NCBI GenBank assembly: GCA_947459855.1
Contig: CANHFL010000065.1
Span: forward strand, 1 to 6,448
Source: Planctomycetaceae bacterium
GTDB taxonomy: Bacteria > Planctomycetota > Phycisphaerae > Phycisphaerales > SM1A02
DNA: 6,448 bases
Direction: 5' to 3'
Under the pieces are notes generated by a model, which searched no databases, was not told where the DNA came from, and saw nothing but the letters and a program-made list of their open reading frames with translations. Below are positions 1-6,448 of the stretch, in pieces. Within the stretch, counting starts at the first letter, position 1. The number at the start of each line of letters is the position of its first letter. Made by a program: the position numbers and the translations under genes.

Positions 1-1473
1 GAGCGCGTCGCTGCGGAAGGCCTCGCCGGAGCAGAGCAGCTCCATCGGGCCCTCGCCGCGCGCCATCGCCTGGCGGCGCAGGCGGCCGCGGATGAACTCG
101 ACCAGCTTGTGGCGCAGCGCGTGGCGCATGCCCCAGAACTCGGCGTGGCCGGCGCCCAGCGCGGCAGGCCACGGGTTGGAATCGGGTGCGGCGCGGGCGA
201 TGTCGATGCCCACCGAGCGGCGCCAGAACGACTGCGCCTCGGGGGCGAGCCACGTCGGGACGTGCACGCCGTTCGTGACGCTGCCGATCGGGACGTCGTC
301 GGGGTTGCGCTTGCCCATCACGTCCACCCACATCTCGCGGCTGACGCGCCCGTGCAGCTTGCTGACGCCGTTCACGCGCTGCGCCAGGCGCAGGGCAAGC
401 ACCGTCATGCAGATCGGGCCGGACTTGGGGTCCTCGCGGCCGAACTCGGCGAAGGACTCGGGCGTGAAGCCCGCGGCACGCAGCGGGCGGCGAAGGGCCT
501 TCCAGCAGGCGTCGGCGTCGTAGCGGTCGTGGCCCGCGGGGACCGGGGTGTGCGTGGTGAAGACGGTCGTGCGGCGGACGCGCTCGATCGCGGCCTCCAG
601 GCTGGCGCCGCGCGAGACCATGCCCGCCAGGCGCTTGAGGCCGGCGAATGCCGCGTGGCCCTCGTTCAGGTGGTAGACGGTGACCTTCTCCTTCAGCGCA
701 CGGAGGGCCAGCACGCCGCCCACGCCCAGCAGGACCTGCTGGCGCATGCGGAGGTCGGGCTCGCCTTGGTACAGCGCCTGCGTCAGCGCACGGTCCTTCT
801 TGCGGTTCTCGGGGATGTCGGCATCGAGCAGGTACAGCGGTACGCGGCCGATGCGCAGCTTCCACACGCGCGCGTGCACGCCGTGGGCCCCGATCGGGCA
901 CTCGATGCGCACCTTCGTGTCGACGAGCGGGAAGTTGCGGAAGTCGTAGTGCGGGTGCAGGACGCGTGTCGAGCCGTCGTTGCGCAGCTCCTGCAGGTAG
1001 TAGCCGGTGCGGTAGAGCAGGCCGACGCCGCAAAGCGGGATGCCCAGGTCCGACGCGCTCTTCAGGTGGTCGCCCGCCAGCACGCCCAGGCCGCCGGCGT
1101 ACTGCTGCATGCTCTCGTGGATCGCGAACTCGCTGGAGAAGTACGCGATGCGCATGTTCGGCGCGTCGTGGGCGTGCTTCTCCTCGAACCACGTGGCGGT
1201 CTGGTAGTAGGCGCGGCGGGCGTCGGCCGCGGCGTCGACGACCGCACGGAAGCGCTCGTCGGCCAGCTTGGCCTCGAGCACGCCGGGGTCGACCTGCCGA
1301 AGCACGGCGATGGGCGAGTGCTTGGTCGCGTCCCACAGGACCGGGTCGATGGCCGCGAACGGGCGTCGGCCGGCCTCGCTCCAGCTCCACCAGCAGTCGT
1401 GGGCGATCTCGTTCAGGACATCGAGCGAACCGAAGGGGTCCGAGATGCGGGCGTTGCCGTTCTTGGGTGACAT
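1..1473 (-). CDS. glgP: Alpha-glucan (glycogen/maltodextrin) phosphorylase, N-terminal 491 residues; 3' end beyond window
   Basis: Encodes a GT35 alpha-glucan phosphorylase, a cytoplasmic PLP enzyme that releases glucose-1-phosphate from the non-reducing ends of alpha-1,4-glucans. The frame is open from ATG at 1473 to the window edge (491 codons), so the C-terminal part, with the PLP-binding lysine, is not visible. Residues ~15-100 (CWWSWSEAGRRPF, LWDATKHSPIAVL) look like the DUF3417 N-terminal region of the short bacterial/archaeal phosphorylase branch rather than the E. coli GlgP/MalP branch. Phosphorylase signatures follow: IAYFSSEFAIHES (109-121), YAGGLGVLAGDHLKSASDLG (125-144), YHLNEGHAAF (267-276), FTTHTPVPAGHDRY (305-318), NGVSKLHGRVSREMW (368-382) and SVTNGVHVPTWLAP (398-411). 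The start is supported by the family-like N-terminus and a weak GGAA six bases upstream. It lies 37 bases after malQ on the same strand, which points to a catabolic, maltodextrin-phosphorylase role. The family call is firm; substrate preference is inferred. Confidence 0.94.
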   Translation of the reverse strand, partial: MSPKNGNARISDPFGSLDVLNEIAHDCWWSWSEAGRRPFAAIDPVLWDATKHSPIAVLRQVDPGVLEAKLADERFRAVVDAAADARRAYYQTATWFEEKHAHDAPNMRIAYFSSEFAIHESMQQYAGGLGVLAGDHLKSASDLGIPLCGVGLLYRTGYYLQELRNDGSTRVLHPHYDFRNFPLVDTKVRIECPIGAHGVHARVWKLRIGRVPLYLLDADIPENRKKDRALTQALYQGEPDLRMRQQVLLGVGGVLALRALKEKVTVYHLNEGHAAFAGLKRLAGMVSRGASLEAAIERVRRTTVFTTHTPVPAGHDRYDADACWKALRRPLRAAGFTPESFAEFGREDPKSGPICMTVLALRLAQRVNGVSKLHGRVSREMWVDVMGKRNPDDVPIGSVTNGVHVPTWLAPEAQSFWRRSVGIDIARAAPDSNPWPAALGAGHAEFWGMRHALRHKLVEFIRGRLRRQAMARGEGPMELLCSGEAFRSDAL

Positions 1474-1479
1474 GGGTCG

Positions 1480-1483
1480 TTCC
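1480..1483 (-). promoter_or_regulatory. Weak ribosome binding site of glgP
   Basis: On the minus strand GGAA (within GGAACGA) lies six bases before the ATG at 1473, a plausible but incomplete Shine-Dalgarno match. It sits in the 37-base gap after malQ, where I see no convincing promoter or terminator, so glgP is probably translated from the malQ mRNA. Confidence 0.4.
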
Positions 1484-1510
1484 GGGACGCGGCCGTGCGG
1501 CGCCGGACGT

Positions 1511-2971
1511 TCAGGCGCGCGCGGTGGCGTCGATCAGATTCCGGATCGTAGCCGCATCGAGGCCGCCGAGGGCATCGGGAAGCATGCGCCAACGCCACTG
1601 GCCGCTGCCCTTCCCGGGCGTGTTCATGCGCGCCGCGCCATCGAGGCCCAGCCAGTCCTGCATGGCGACGACGGAGGTGCGCGCAGGGCCCTGGAGCACG
1701 ATGCGGATCATCTCGCCGGGCAGCTCGTGGCGCGCGTCGGCGGCGCTCGCATAGCCCGTGTAGCGGCAGAAGCGGCGGCGCGCGTCGGGCGGCAGCGTGC
1801 GCCACCAGCCGAGCGTGGTGTCGTTGTCGTGGGTGCCCGGGTAGGCGACGCAGTCGACCGGGTGCAGCGAAGGAAGGTCGCCGCTCGCGGGGCCGTAGAA
1901 CGCGTTGTGCACGAGCTTCATGCCGGGCAGGCCGAAGCGCTCGCGCAGCGCGACCACCTGCGGCGTGACGGCGCCCAGGTCCTCGGCCACCAGCGGCAGC
2001 CGGCCGCAGGCCCGCTCGAGCGCCTCGAGCAGCTCGCGGCCGGGGGTCGGTCGCCAGGTGCCCTTCATCGCGGTCTTCGCGCCGCCCGGGATCTCGTACG
2101 CGTGCACGAAGCCCACGAAGTGGTCGATGCGCAGCGCGTCGAAGCGGCGGAGGTTCTCGCGGATGCGCGAGATCCACCACGCGAAGCCGGTGCGGCGGTG
2201 CTCGCTCCAGCGGTAGTGCGGGTGGCCCCACAGCTGGCCCGTGGTGCTGAAGCAGTCGGGCGGCACGCCGGTGACCACGTCGGGCCTGCCGTGGCGGTCC
2301 AGGCGGAAGAGCGCGGGGTCGGCCATCACGTCGGCCGAGTCGAGCGGCACGAAGATCGGCACGTCGCCCAGGAGCAGCACGCCCTCCCTGGCGCAATGCG
2401 CGCGCAGCGCGGCCCACTGGCGGTCGAATTCCAGCTGCAGGAACGCGTGGTACCCCAGGTCGCTGGACGCGCCAGGCCGGGCGGCCGCGAACGCGCACCA
2501 CGGATCCAGCCACCAGGCGTGCGCGCGCTGGAAGGCGCGCCATTCGCGAGACCGCAGCCCGCCCTGCGCGCGGAACGCCTCGTACGCCGCGTGGAATCGC
2601 GGTTCCTTGAAACGGCGCGCGGCGCGCCAGTCGACCTTGGCACCCTCCGCGGGCGCACGCTCGCCGCGCGCGAGCCGCAGCGCCGCGCGCGGAAGCAACC
2701 CCTGCTCGACCAGCGGCTCGAGCGCCACGAAGAGCGGTTCGCCGGCGAAGCTGGACGTGCTGGCGTACGGGGAGTCGCCCGGTCCGACGGGGCCGACCGG
2801 CAGCATCTGCCAGATGGACTGGCCGGTGCGCGCGCACCAGCTTGCGAACGCGTGCGCCTGTGGGCCCAGGTCACCGATCCCGTGCGGGCCGGGCAGCGAC
2901 GAGACGTGCAGCAGGACGCCGGCGCGGCGGCGGGCGAAGATCGCGGGGACGGTGGGGGCGCGGGTGGTCAT
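1511..2971 (-). CDS. malQ: 4-alpha-glucanotransferase (amylomaltase), GH77
   Basis: A complete 486-residue amylomaltase. This cytoplasmic enzyme transfers alpha-1,4-glucan segments between maltooligosaccharides, freeing glucose and building longer chains that phosphorylase can attack. The GH77 signatures are all present: RAGVLLHVSSLPGPHGIGDLG (16-36), DSPYASTSSFAGEPLF (66-81), GDVPIFVPLDSADV (202-215) and TGVPPDCFSTTGQLWG (234-249). The catalytic residues are recognisable as nucleophile D283 in RIDHF, acid/base E330 in LVAEDLG, and stabilising D382 in GTHDNDTT. A typical NTPG motif follows at 450-453. The length matches the short Thermus-type/plant D-enzyme-like form (~500 residues), not the ~690-residue E. 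coli MalQ. There is no signal peptide. The ATG at 2971 has AAGG five bases upstream and gives a family-like N-terminus. It starts 22 bases after the stop of the upstream amylase gene, so co-transcription is likely. No damage or missing key residue is seen. Confidence 0.97.
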   Translation of the reverse strand: MTTRAPTVPAIFARRRAGVLLHVSSLPGPHGIGDLGPQAHAFASWCARTGQSIWQMLPVGPVGPGDSPYASTSSFAGEPLFVALEPLVEQGLLPRAALRLARGERAPAEGAKVDWRAARRFKEPRFHAAYEAFRAQGGLRSREWRAFQRAHAWWLDPWCAFAAARPGASSDLGYHAFLQLEFDRQWAALRAHCAREGVLLLGDVPIFVPLDSADVMADPALFRLDRHGRPDVVTGVPPDCFSTTGQLWGHPHYRWSEHRRTGFAWWISRIRENLRRFDALRIDHFVGFVHAYEIPGGAKTAMKGTWRPTPGRELLEALERACGRLPLVAEDLGAVTPQVVALRERFGLPGMKLVHNAFYGPASGDLPSLHPVDCVAYPGTHDNDTTLGWWRTLPPDARRRFCRYTGYASAADARHELPGEMIRIVLQGPARTSVVAMQDWLGLDGAARMNTPGKGSGQWRWRMLPDALGGLDAATIRNLIDATARA

Positions 2972-2976
2972 GGATG

Positions 2977-2980
2977 CCTT
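2977..2980 (-). promoter_or_regulatory. Ribosome binding site of malQ
   Basis: AAGG on the minus strand, five bases before the ATG at 2971. It lies in the 22-base gap after the stop codon of the upstream amylase gene. That gap is too short for an independent promoter, so the site supports translation of malQ from a shared mRNA. Confidence 0.5.
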
Positions 2981-2993
2981 GGGTGGATGGCGG

Positions 2994-5483
2994 TCACTGT
3001 GCGGGCGCGGGCCGCACCCAGACGCGCCCGCCGACGGCGGGGATCGTCGCCTTCGTGAGCCCGTCGTCGGCGAAGCCGGGGGTGCCGTAGGCGTCCTTCC
3101 AGCCCGTGCCGAGCGAGCCCAGGTTCACGGTGGCGGGAGTCTCGGACGCGCACAGCGCGACGAGCACCTGCTCGCCGCCCCCCTCGCGCACGAAGGCCCA
3201 CACGTCCTGCGCGTCGTCGACGAGCACCGTGCGGAAGCTGCCGGTGCGCAGCGCGGGGTGCGCGTGGCGCATCGCGATCAGCTCCCTGTACGCACGCAGC
3301 ATGCCCAGGTCGGGGACGTCCTCCGGGTTCTCCGGCGGACCGATGTCCTCCCACAGCATCGGCTTGCGGTTGTTGGGGTCGCCGGAGCCCCACATGCCGA
3401 CCTCGTCGCCGTAGTAGATCATCGGGGCGCCGACGTACGTGACCTGCAGCAGCGCCAGCAGGCGCTGGCGCGCGTAGTCGGCGGGACCGGGCTTCGAGGC
3501 GTCGTACGACGCGCCGTCCTGCTCGCGGTTCCCGGCGTTGTAGGTGCGGTCCGGGTTGCGCGCCATGCTGGCCACGCGGTCGGTGTCGTGGCTGTCGACC
3601 AGGTTCATCATCGCGTAGCTGGCCTCGGCCGGGTAGGCGATGCGCAGCTCGGCCAGCCGGGCATCCACCTCGCTGGCGCGGATCTTCTTCGTGCGGTCGA
3701 TGACCCATGCGACCACGGGCTTCGTGAACTCGTAGTTCATCACCGCGTCGAACGCACGGCCATCCAGCCAGCGATCGGCGCGTTCCCAGATCTCCCCCGC
3801 GATGTACGCATCCGGGTTGACCTTCCGCACCATCGCGCACCACTCGTGCCAGAACGCGATCGGCACGTCGGCCGGCACGTCCAGGCGCCAGCCGTCGACG
3901 CCGTCCGACGGGTCGCCGTCGCCGTTGGGGTCCATCCAGCGGCGCGTGATCGCGAAGATGTGGTCGCGCACGGCCTGGCTGGCCAGCCCATGCTCCTCGT
4001 CCTTGCGGTAGACGGGCAGCTCGCTGAAGCCCCACCACGACTCGTACTGGAAGGGGTCCCAGCTCTTGACGTCGAACCAGTCCGCGAAGGGGCTCTTCTG
4101 TCCGTTGCGCTTCACGTCCTGGAAGGCAGGGTGCCCCGTGCCGCAGTGGTTGAAGACGCCGTCGATGATGACGCGGAAGCCCTGGCGCTTGGCGTCGGCG
4201 AGGAACTCGACGAACGCCCGGTCGGTGGGCGTCATCGTCCACGTCTCGGGCCGCAGCAGGTCCTCGCGCGCCGCCGCCGCGCCGTAGTCGCCCTTGGTGC
4301 CGAAGTGCTCGTCGACGTGCACGTAGCTGGTCGTGTTGTACTTGTGCGGCGTCGACGCCTGGAAGACGGGCAGCAGGTACAGCGCGTTGACGCCCAGCTC
4401 CTTCAGGTACGGCAGCTTGGCACGCAGGCCGGCCAGGTCGCCGCCGGCGAAGCGGTCGAACACGTAGTGCTTGTAGAACGTCTGGCCGTCCTTGCCCTCG
4501 TCGCCCTGGCGCTTGTACCAGTCAAGCGTCCACGGCACGGCGCGCTCCGGGTCGTTCGACCGGTCGCCGTTGCGGAAGCGGTCGAGCATCACCTGGTACC
4601 AGACCGCGTGCTTGGCCCACTCGGGCGTGCGGAGGCCGCCGACGGCGGCATTGGGGTCCAGCGAGTAAGCGTTGGGGTCGCGCACGGTGGTCGGTCCGTC
4701 CTTGAGGAGGAATGTGTACGGGATGGCGCCCGGTGCCATGGGCGGGATGACGGCTTCCCAGACGTCGAAGGGCCCCTGGCGGCCGGCCAGGCGCATGGGC
4801 AATGGCTGCGTGGCACCGACCAGGACGAGCTGGGCGGAGTCGACGTCGCCACGGAGCGTGCGCAGGCGCACCTGGAGGCCGCCCGGCACGCGCTGCACGT
4901 CGCGGCCGGGGCGCGGGTCGTGGAGCACGGCGCCGCCCTCGATCCTGCCGTCGCCGCGCACGGCGCGCGAAGCGTCGAACGAGGCCTCGGGCCCGAGCCG
5001 CAGCACCGAGTTGGTGCCGCCGTTGTGGTCGTCGGCCCCCATGCGGTTGGCGGGGTCGGCGATCCAGCGGGTGCCGTCGAGGATGAACTTGTAGCGGTGC
5101 TCGCCGGGCATGGCCACGGCGCGGCCGGCGAACGAGCCGTCCGGCCGGCGCTCGAGCGTGACGGCCCCGCCCTGCCATGCGGTGAACGTGCCCGCCACCT
5201 GCGCGCGCGCGGCGCCTCCGGCGTCCTTCGCCGCCAGCGTGAAGTCCAGCCGCCAGCGGCCGTCGGGCAGCTCGCTCGCCCGCACCGAGGGCGGCACCAC
5301 GCAGCGAGGCTGCGAGCCCGAGTCGGGCGCGCCGGGAACGTCGGGCGGGAACGACAGCGCCCCGGGCACCCCGGCCCGATGCGCGTGCGACGACGTGACC
5401 GCGCCGAGCGCGCCGCACAGCACGGCGGCGCGCCCAAGGGCACGTCCGGCGGCAAGGGCGGGTGACGTCAGGTGGCGCGGCAT
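2994..5483 (-). CDS. Exported GH13 alpha-amylase/neopullulanase-like enzyme with two N-terminal beta-sandwich modules
   Basis: An 829-residue retaining glycoside hydrolase of clan GH13 acting on alpha-1,4 (perhaps alpha-1,6) glucans or cyclodextrins outside the cytoplasm. Residues 1-34 form a Sec signal peptide: basic start, hydrophobic core ~15-30, likely cleavage after SSHA. The one cysteine in the core (C23) is not in a lipobox. Residues ~74-165 resemble a CBM48/AMPK-type glycogen-binding module (AGTFTAW, HRYKFILDGTRWIADP). Residues ~196-283 look like a second beta-sandwich of the amylase N-terminal/CBM34-like kind. The barrel starts at AVWYQVMLDRFRNGD (293-307). Conserved regions are DGVFNH (441-446), GWRLD with nucleophile D535, AGEIW with acid/base E564, and DSHD with D633; GAPMIYYGDEVGMWG (685-699) is the typical late motif. 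A C-terminal beta domain ends at 829. The frame stays open upstream to 5774, but that extension is unlike any family N-terminus and lies opposite the divergent gene, whereas ATG at 5483 immediately gives the signal peptide. First gene of the presumed operon with malQ and glgP. The exact specificity (alpha-amylase, neopullulanase or cyclomaltodextrinase) cannot be fixed. Confidence 0.92.
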   Translation of the reverse strand: MPRHLTSPALAAGRALGRAAVLCGALGAVTSSHAHRAGVPGALSFPPDVPGAPDSGSQPRCVVPPSVRASELPDGRWRLDFTLAAKDAGGAARAQVAGTFTAWQGGAVTLERRPDGSFAGRAVAMPGEHRYKFILDGTRWIADPANRMGADDHNGGTNSVLRLGPEASFDASRAVRGDGRIEGGAVLHDPRPGRDVQRVPGGLQVRLRTLRGDVDSAQLVLVGATQPLPMRLAGRQGPFDVWEAVIPPMAPGAIPYTFLLKDGPTTVRDPNAYSLDPNAAVGGLRTPEWAKHAVWYQVMLDRFRNGDRSNDPERAVPWTLDWYKRQGDEGKDGQTFYKHYVFDRFAGGDLAGLRAKLPYLKELGVNALYLLPVFQASTPHKYNTTSYVHVDEHFGTKGDYGAAAAREDLLRPETWTMTPTDRAFVEFLADAKRQGFRVIIDGVFNHCGTGHPAFQDVKRNGQKSPFADWFDVKSWDPFQYESWWGFSELPVYRKDEEHGLASQAVRDHIFAITRRWMDPNGDGDPSDGVDGWRLDVPADVPIAFWHEWCAMVRKVNPDAYIAGEIWERADRWLDGRAFDAVMNYEFTKPVVAWVIDRTKKIRASEVDARLAELRIAYPAEASYAMMNLVDSHDTDRVASMARNPDRTYNAGNREQDGASYDASKPGPADYARQRLLALLQVTYVGAPMIYYGDEVGMWGSGDPNNRKPMLWEDIGPPENPEDVPDLGMLRAYRELIAMRHAHPALRTGSFRTVLVDDAQDVWAFVREGGGEQVLVALCASETPATVNLGSLGTGWKDAYGTPGFADDGLTKATIPAVGGRVWVRPAPAQ

Positions 5484-5502
5484 GGCTGCTATTCTGCGGG
5501 GA
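5484..5502. promoter_or_regulatory. 19-base divergent intergenic region with possible shared -10 element
   Basis: Only 19 bases separate the ATG of the amylase gene (5483, minus) from the ATG of the binding-protein gene (5503, plus). The only AT-rich patch in it is TATTCTG at 5490-5496. On the plus strand TATTCT (5490-5495) matches four of six positions of the TATAAT consensus. On the minus strand CAGAAT (5496-5491) also matches four of six. Each hexamer ends exactly seven bases before its own start codon, so transcripts from both would begin at or next to the ATG and be leaderless. I see no good -35 box in either direction. Neither start codon has a normally spaced Shine-Dalgarno site; the GGGG before 5503 is only one base away. 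This is a hypothesis from pattern and spacing; promoters inside either coding region are equally possible. Confidence 0.3.
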
Positions 5503-6448
5503 ATGGCGCGCGAACGCACCGCGGCGAGAGCCGGAAGAATAGGCGCAACCGCCGTGCGGTGGACGCTTGGGGTGCTGGCCGCCGCATTGGTCGCCTGGGC
5601 GTTCGCACGCGTCGGCTGGCGCGAGTTCCACCGCGCCCGCGGCGGGCAGGACGGCATCGTGCTGACGGTGCTGCACTGGTCAGGCGAGGGCGGTCCCGAG
5701 GAGGACGCGATCGTCAACGACAGCCTGCGCGCGTTCGAGCGGGCGAACCCCGGGGTCACGGTCCGGCGCATCAACCCCGGCGACGCCGGCAGCCACTACA
5801 CCAAGCTGCAGATGATGATGGCGTCGGGCGACGCGCCCGACGTCTTCTACGTGGGCAACGAGCGCATCCCGCTCTACGCGAATGCGGGCCTTCTCGAGCC
5901 GCTCGACGGGTACGTCGCGGCCGATACCGAGTCGAAGGACCCGGGCACCGTGCGGCTGGAAGACCTCTACCCGCAGGTCGTGGACGCCTTCCGCTACGAC
6001 GGCCGCAACGCCGGCCGCGGCACGCTCTGGGGAATCCCGAAGGACTTCACCACCGTCGGCTTCTACTACAACAAGGACCTGTTCAGGAAGGCTGGCGTGC
6101 CGTTCCCGAAGCCCGACTGGACGTGGGACGACTTCATCGCGACGGCACGGGCGATCGGGGCGATGACCGACGAGAAGGGCGCGCACTACGTCGGATCCGA
6201 GTTCGTGACGTGGCCCGCGATGGTGCGCGGCTACCTGTTCACCGAGGGCGCCGACGCGGTGGACGCGGACTTCGCGCGCATCGCGCTGGACGAGCCGGCA
6301 GCCGCCGCGGCGCTGGAGCGCCTGCGCGCGTGGCGCCACGACGAGGAGCACGCGCTGACCAGCGGGCGCAGCAAGATGGCGACGGGCTCCGCGGTGTTCT
6401 CGACCGGGCGCGTCGGCATGGCCGGTCCCTTCGGCCGCTGGGTGGTGC
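5503..6448 (+). CDS. ABC transporter extracellular sugar-binding protein, N-terminal 315 residues; 3' end beyond window
   Basis: A family 1 (MalE/UgpB-like) solute-binding protein that would capture a sugar outside the cytoplasmic membrane and deliver it to an ABC permease. The frame is open from ATG at 5503 to the right edge, with 315 codons visible; family members are usually 400-500 residues. Residues 1-19 are basic, and 20-37 form one hydrophobic segment (WTLGVLAAALVAWAFARV) that is a signal peptide or membrane anchor; there is no lipobox cysteine. Mature-domain motifs are VLTVLHWSGEG (53-63), LRAFERANPGVTV (75-87), YTKLQMMMASGDAPDVFYVG (99-118), LWGIPKDFTTVGFYYNKDLF (175-194), KAGVPFPKPDWTWDDF (196-211), and an alternation of helices and loops to the edge. 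An in-frame GTG at 5554 would give a shorter leader but has no better ribosome site. It is divergent from the amylase/malQ/glgP cluster, so a maltooligosaccharide ligand is likely by context; the sequence itself does not fix the ligand. Confidence 0.92.
   Translation, partial: MARERTAARAGRIGATAVRWTLGVLAAALVAWAFARVGWREFHRARGGQDGIVLTVLHWSGEGGPEEDAIVNDSLRAFERANPGVTVRRINPGDAGSHYTKLQMMMASGDAPDVFYVGNERIPLYANAGLLEPLDGYVAADTESKDPGTVRLEDLYPQVVDAFRYDGRNAGRGTLWGIPKDFTTVGFYYNKDLFRKAGVPFPKPDWTWDDFIATARAIGAMTDEKGAHYVGSEFVTWPAMVRGYLFTEGADAVDADFARIALDEPAAAAALERLRAWRHDEEHALTSGRSKMATGSAVFSTGRVGMAGPFGRWVV

Noticed and set aside
109..1470. Open frame of about 450 codons on the plus strand opposite glgP, and another at 1268-3058
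   Set aside because: Both are antisense to well-supported phosphorylase and MalQ coding sequence, have low-complexity composition and no family-like motifs.
1474..1510. Short imperfect inverted repeat (CGTTCCGGGACG) between malQ and glgP, considered as a terminator or processing hairpin
   Set aside because: The arms are too short, there is no loop of reasonable size and no U-tract follows. In such GC-rich DNA repeats of this size arise by chance.
2241..5465. Very long open frame on the plus strand (over 1,000 codons) opposite malQ and the amylase gene
   Set aside because: It is antisense to two genes with complete catalytic motifs. Its translation is rich in Arg, Ala, Val, His and Gly with no recognisable domain, as expected when a GC-rich coding strand is read backwards and stop codons are rare.
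5484..5774. N-terminal extension of the amylase frame, open up to an ATG at 5774
   Set aside because: The 97 extra residues look like translated antisense of the binding-protein gene and would bury the clear signal peptide that starts at the ATG at 5483.
5680..6351. Minus-strand open frame of 223 codons opposite the binding-protein gene
   Set aside because: The plus strand here encodes the conserved solute-binding protein motifs; the reverse frame has no recognisable domain and biased composition.

Overview
This is a GC-rich bacterial stretch (about 70% G+C by eye, third codon positions almost always G or C) carrying a locus for using alpha-glucans (starch, glycogen, maltodextrins). It contains four protein genes and almost no non-coding DNA. 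The organism cannot be named from the sequence alone. The GC content, the exported GH13 enzyme and the membrane-anchored sugar-binding protein would suit a free-living heterotroph; a planctomycete of the Phycisphaerae type is one weakly held guess.

Layout. Three genes lie head to tail on the minus strand, transcribed from right to left: an exported GH13 alpha-amylase/neopullulanase-like enzyme (5483 to 2994), a 4-alpha-glucanotransferase malQ (2971 to 1511), and an alpha-glucan phosphorylase glgP (1473, running off the left edge). The gaps of 22 and 37 bases suggest one operon. Transcribed the other way from 5503 is an ABC-type sugar-binding protein gene that runs off the right edge. The two divergent start codons are only 19 bases apart, and the only AT-rich patch there could serve as a -10 element in both directions.

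How the genes fit together. The exported enzyme would cut alpha-glucans or cyclodextrins outside the cytoplasm. The binding protein would capture the resulting maltooligosaccharides and hand them to an ABC permease, presumably encoded just beyond the right edge. In the cytoplasm MalQ would rearrange short maltodextrins into longer ones, and the phosphorylase would release glucose-1-phosphate from them. This is a coherent depolymerise, import and phosphorolyse pathway made of known families. I see no RNA genes, mobile elements, CRISPR arrays or notable repeats, and no stretch over 300 bases lacks a gene. I do not see a wholly new system. The most interesting points are the compact divergent promoter region and the two-module N-terminus of the exported enzyme.
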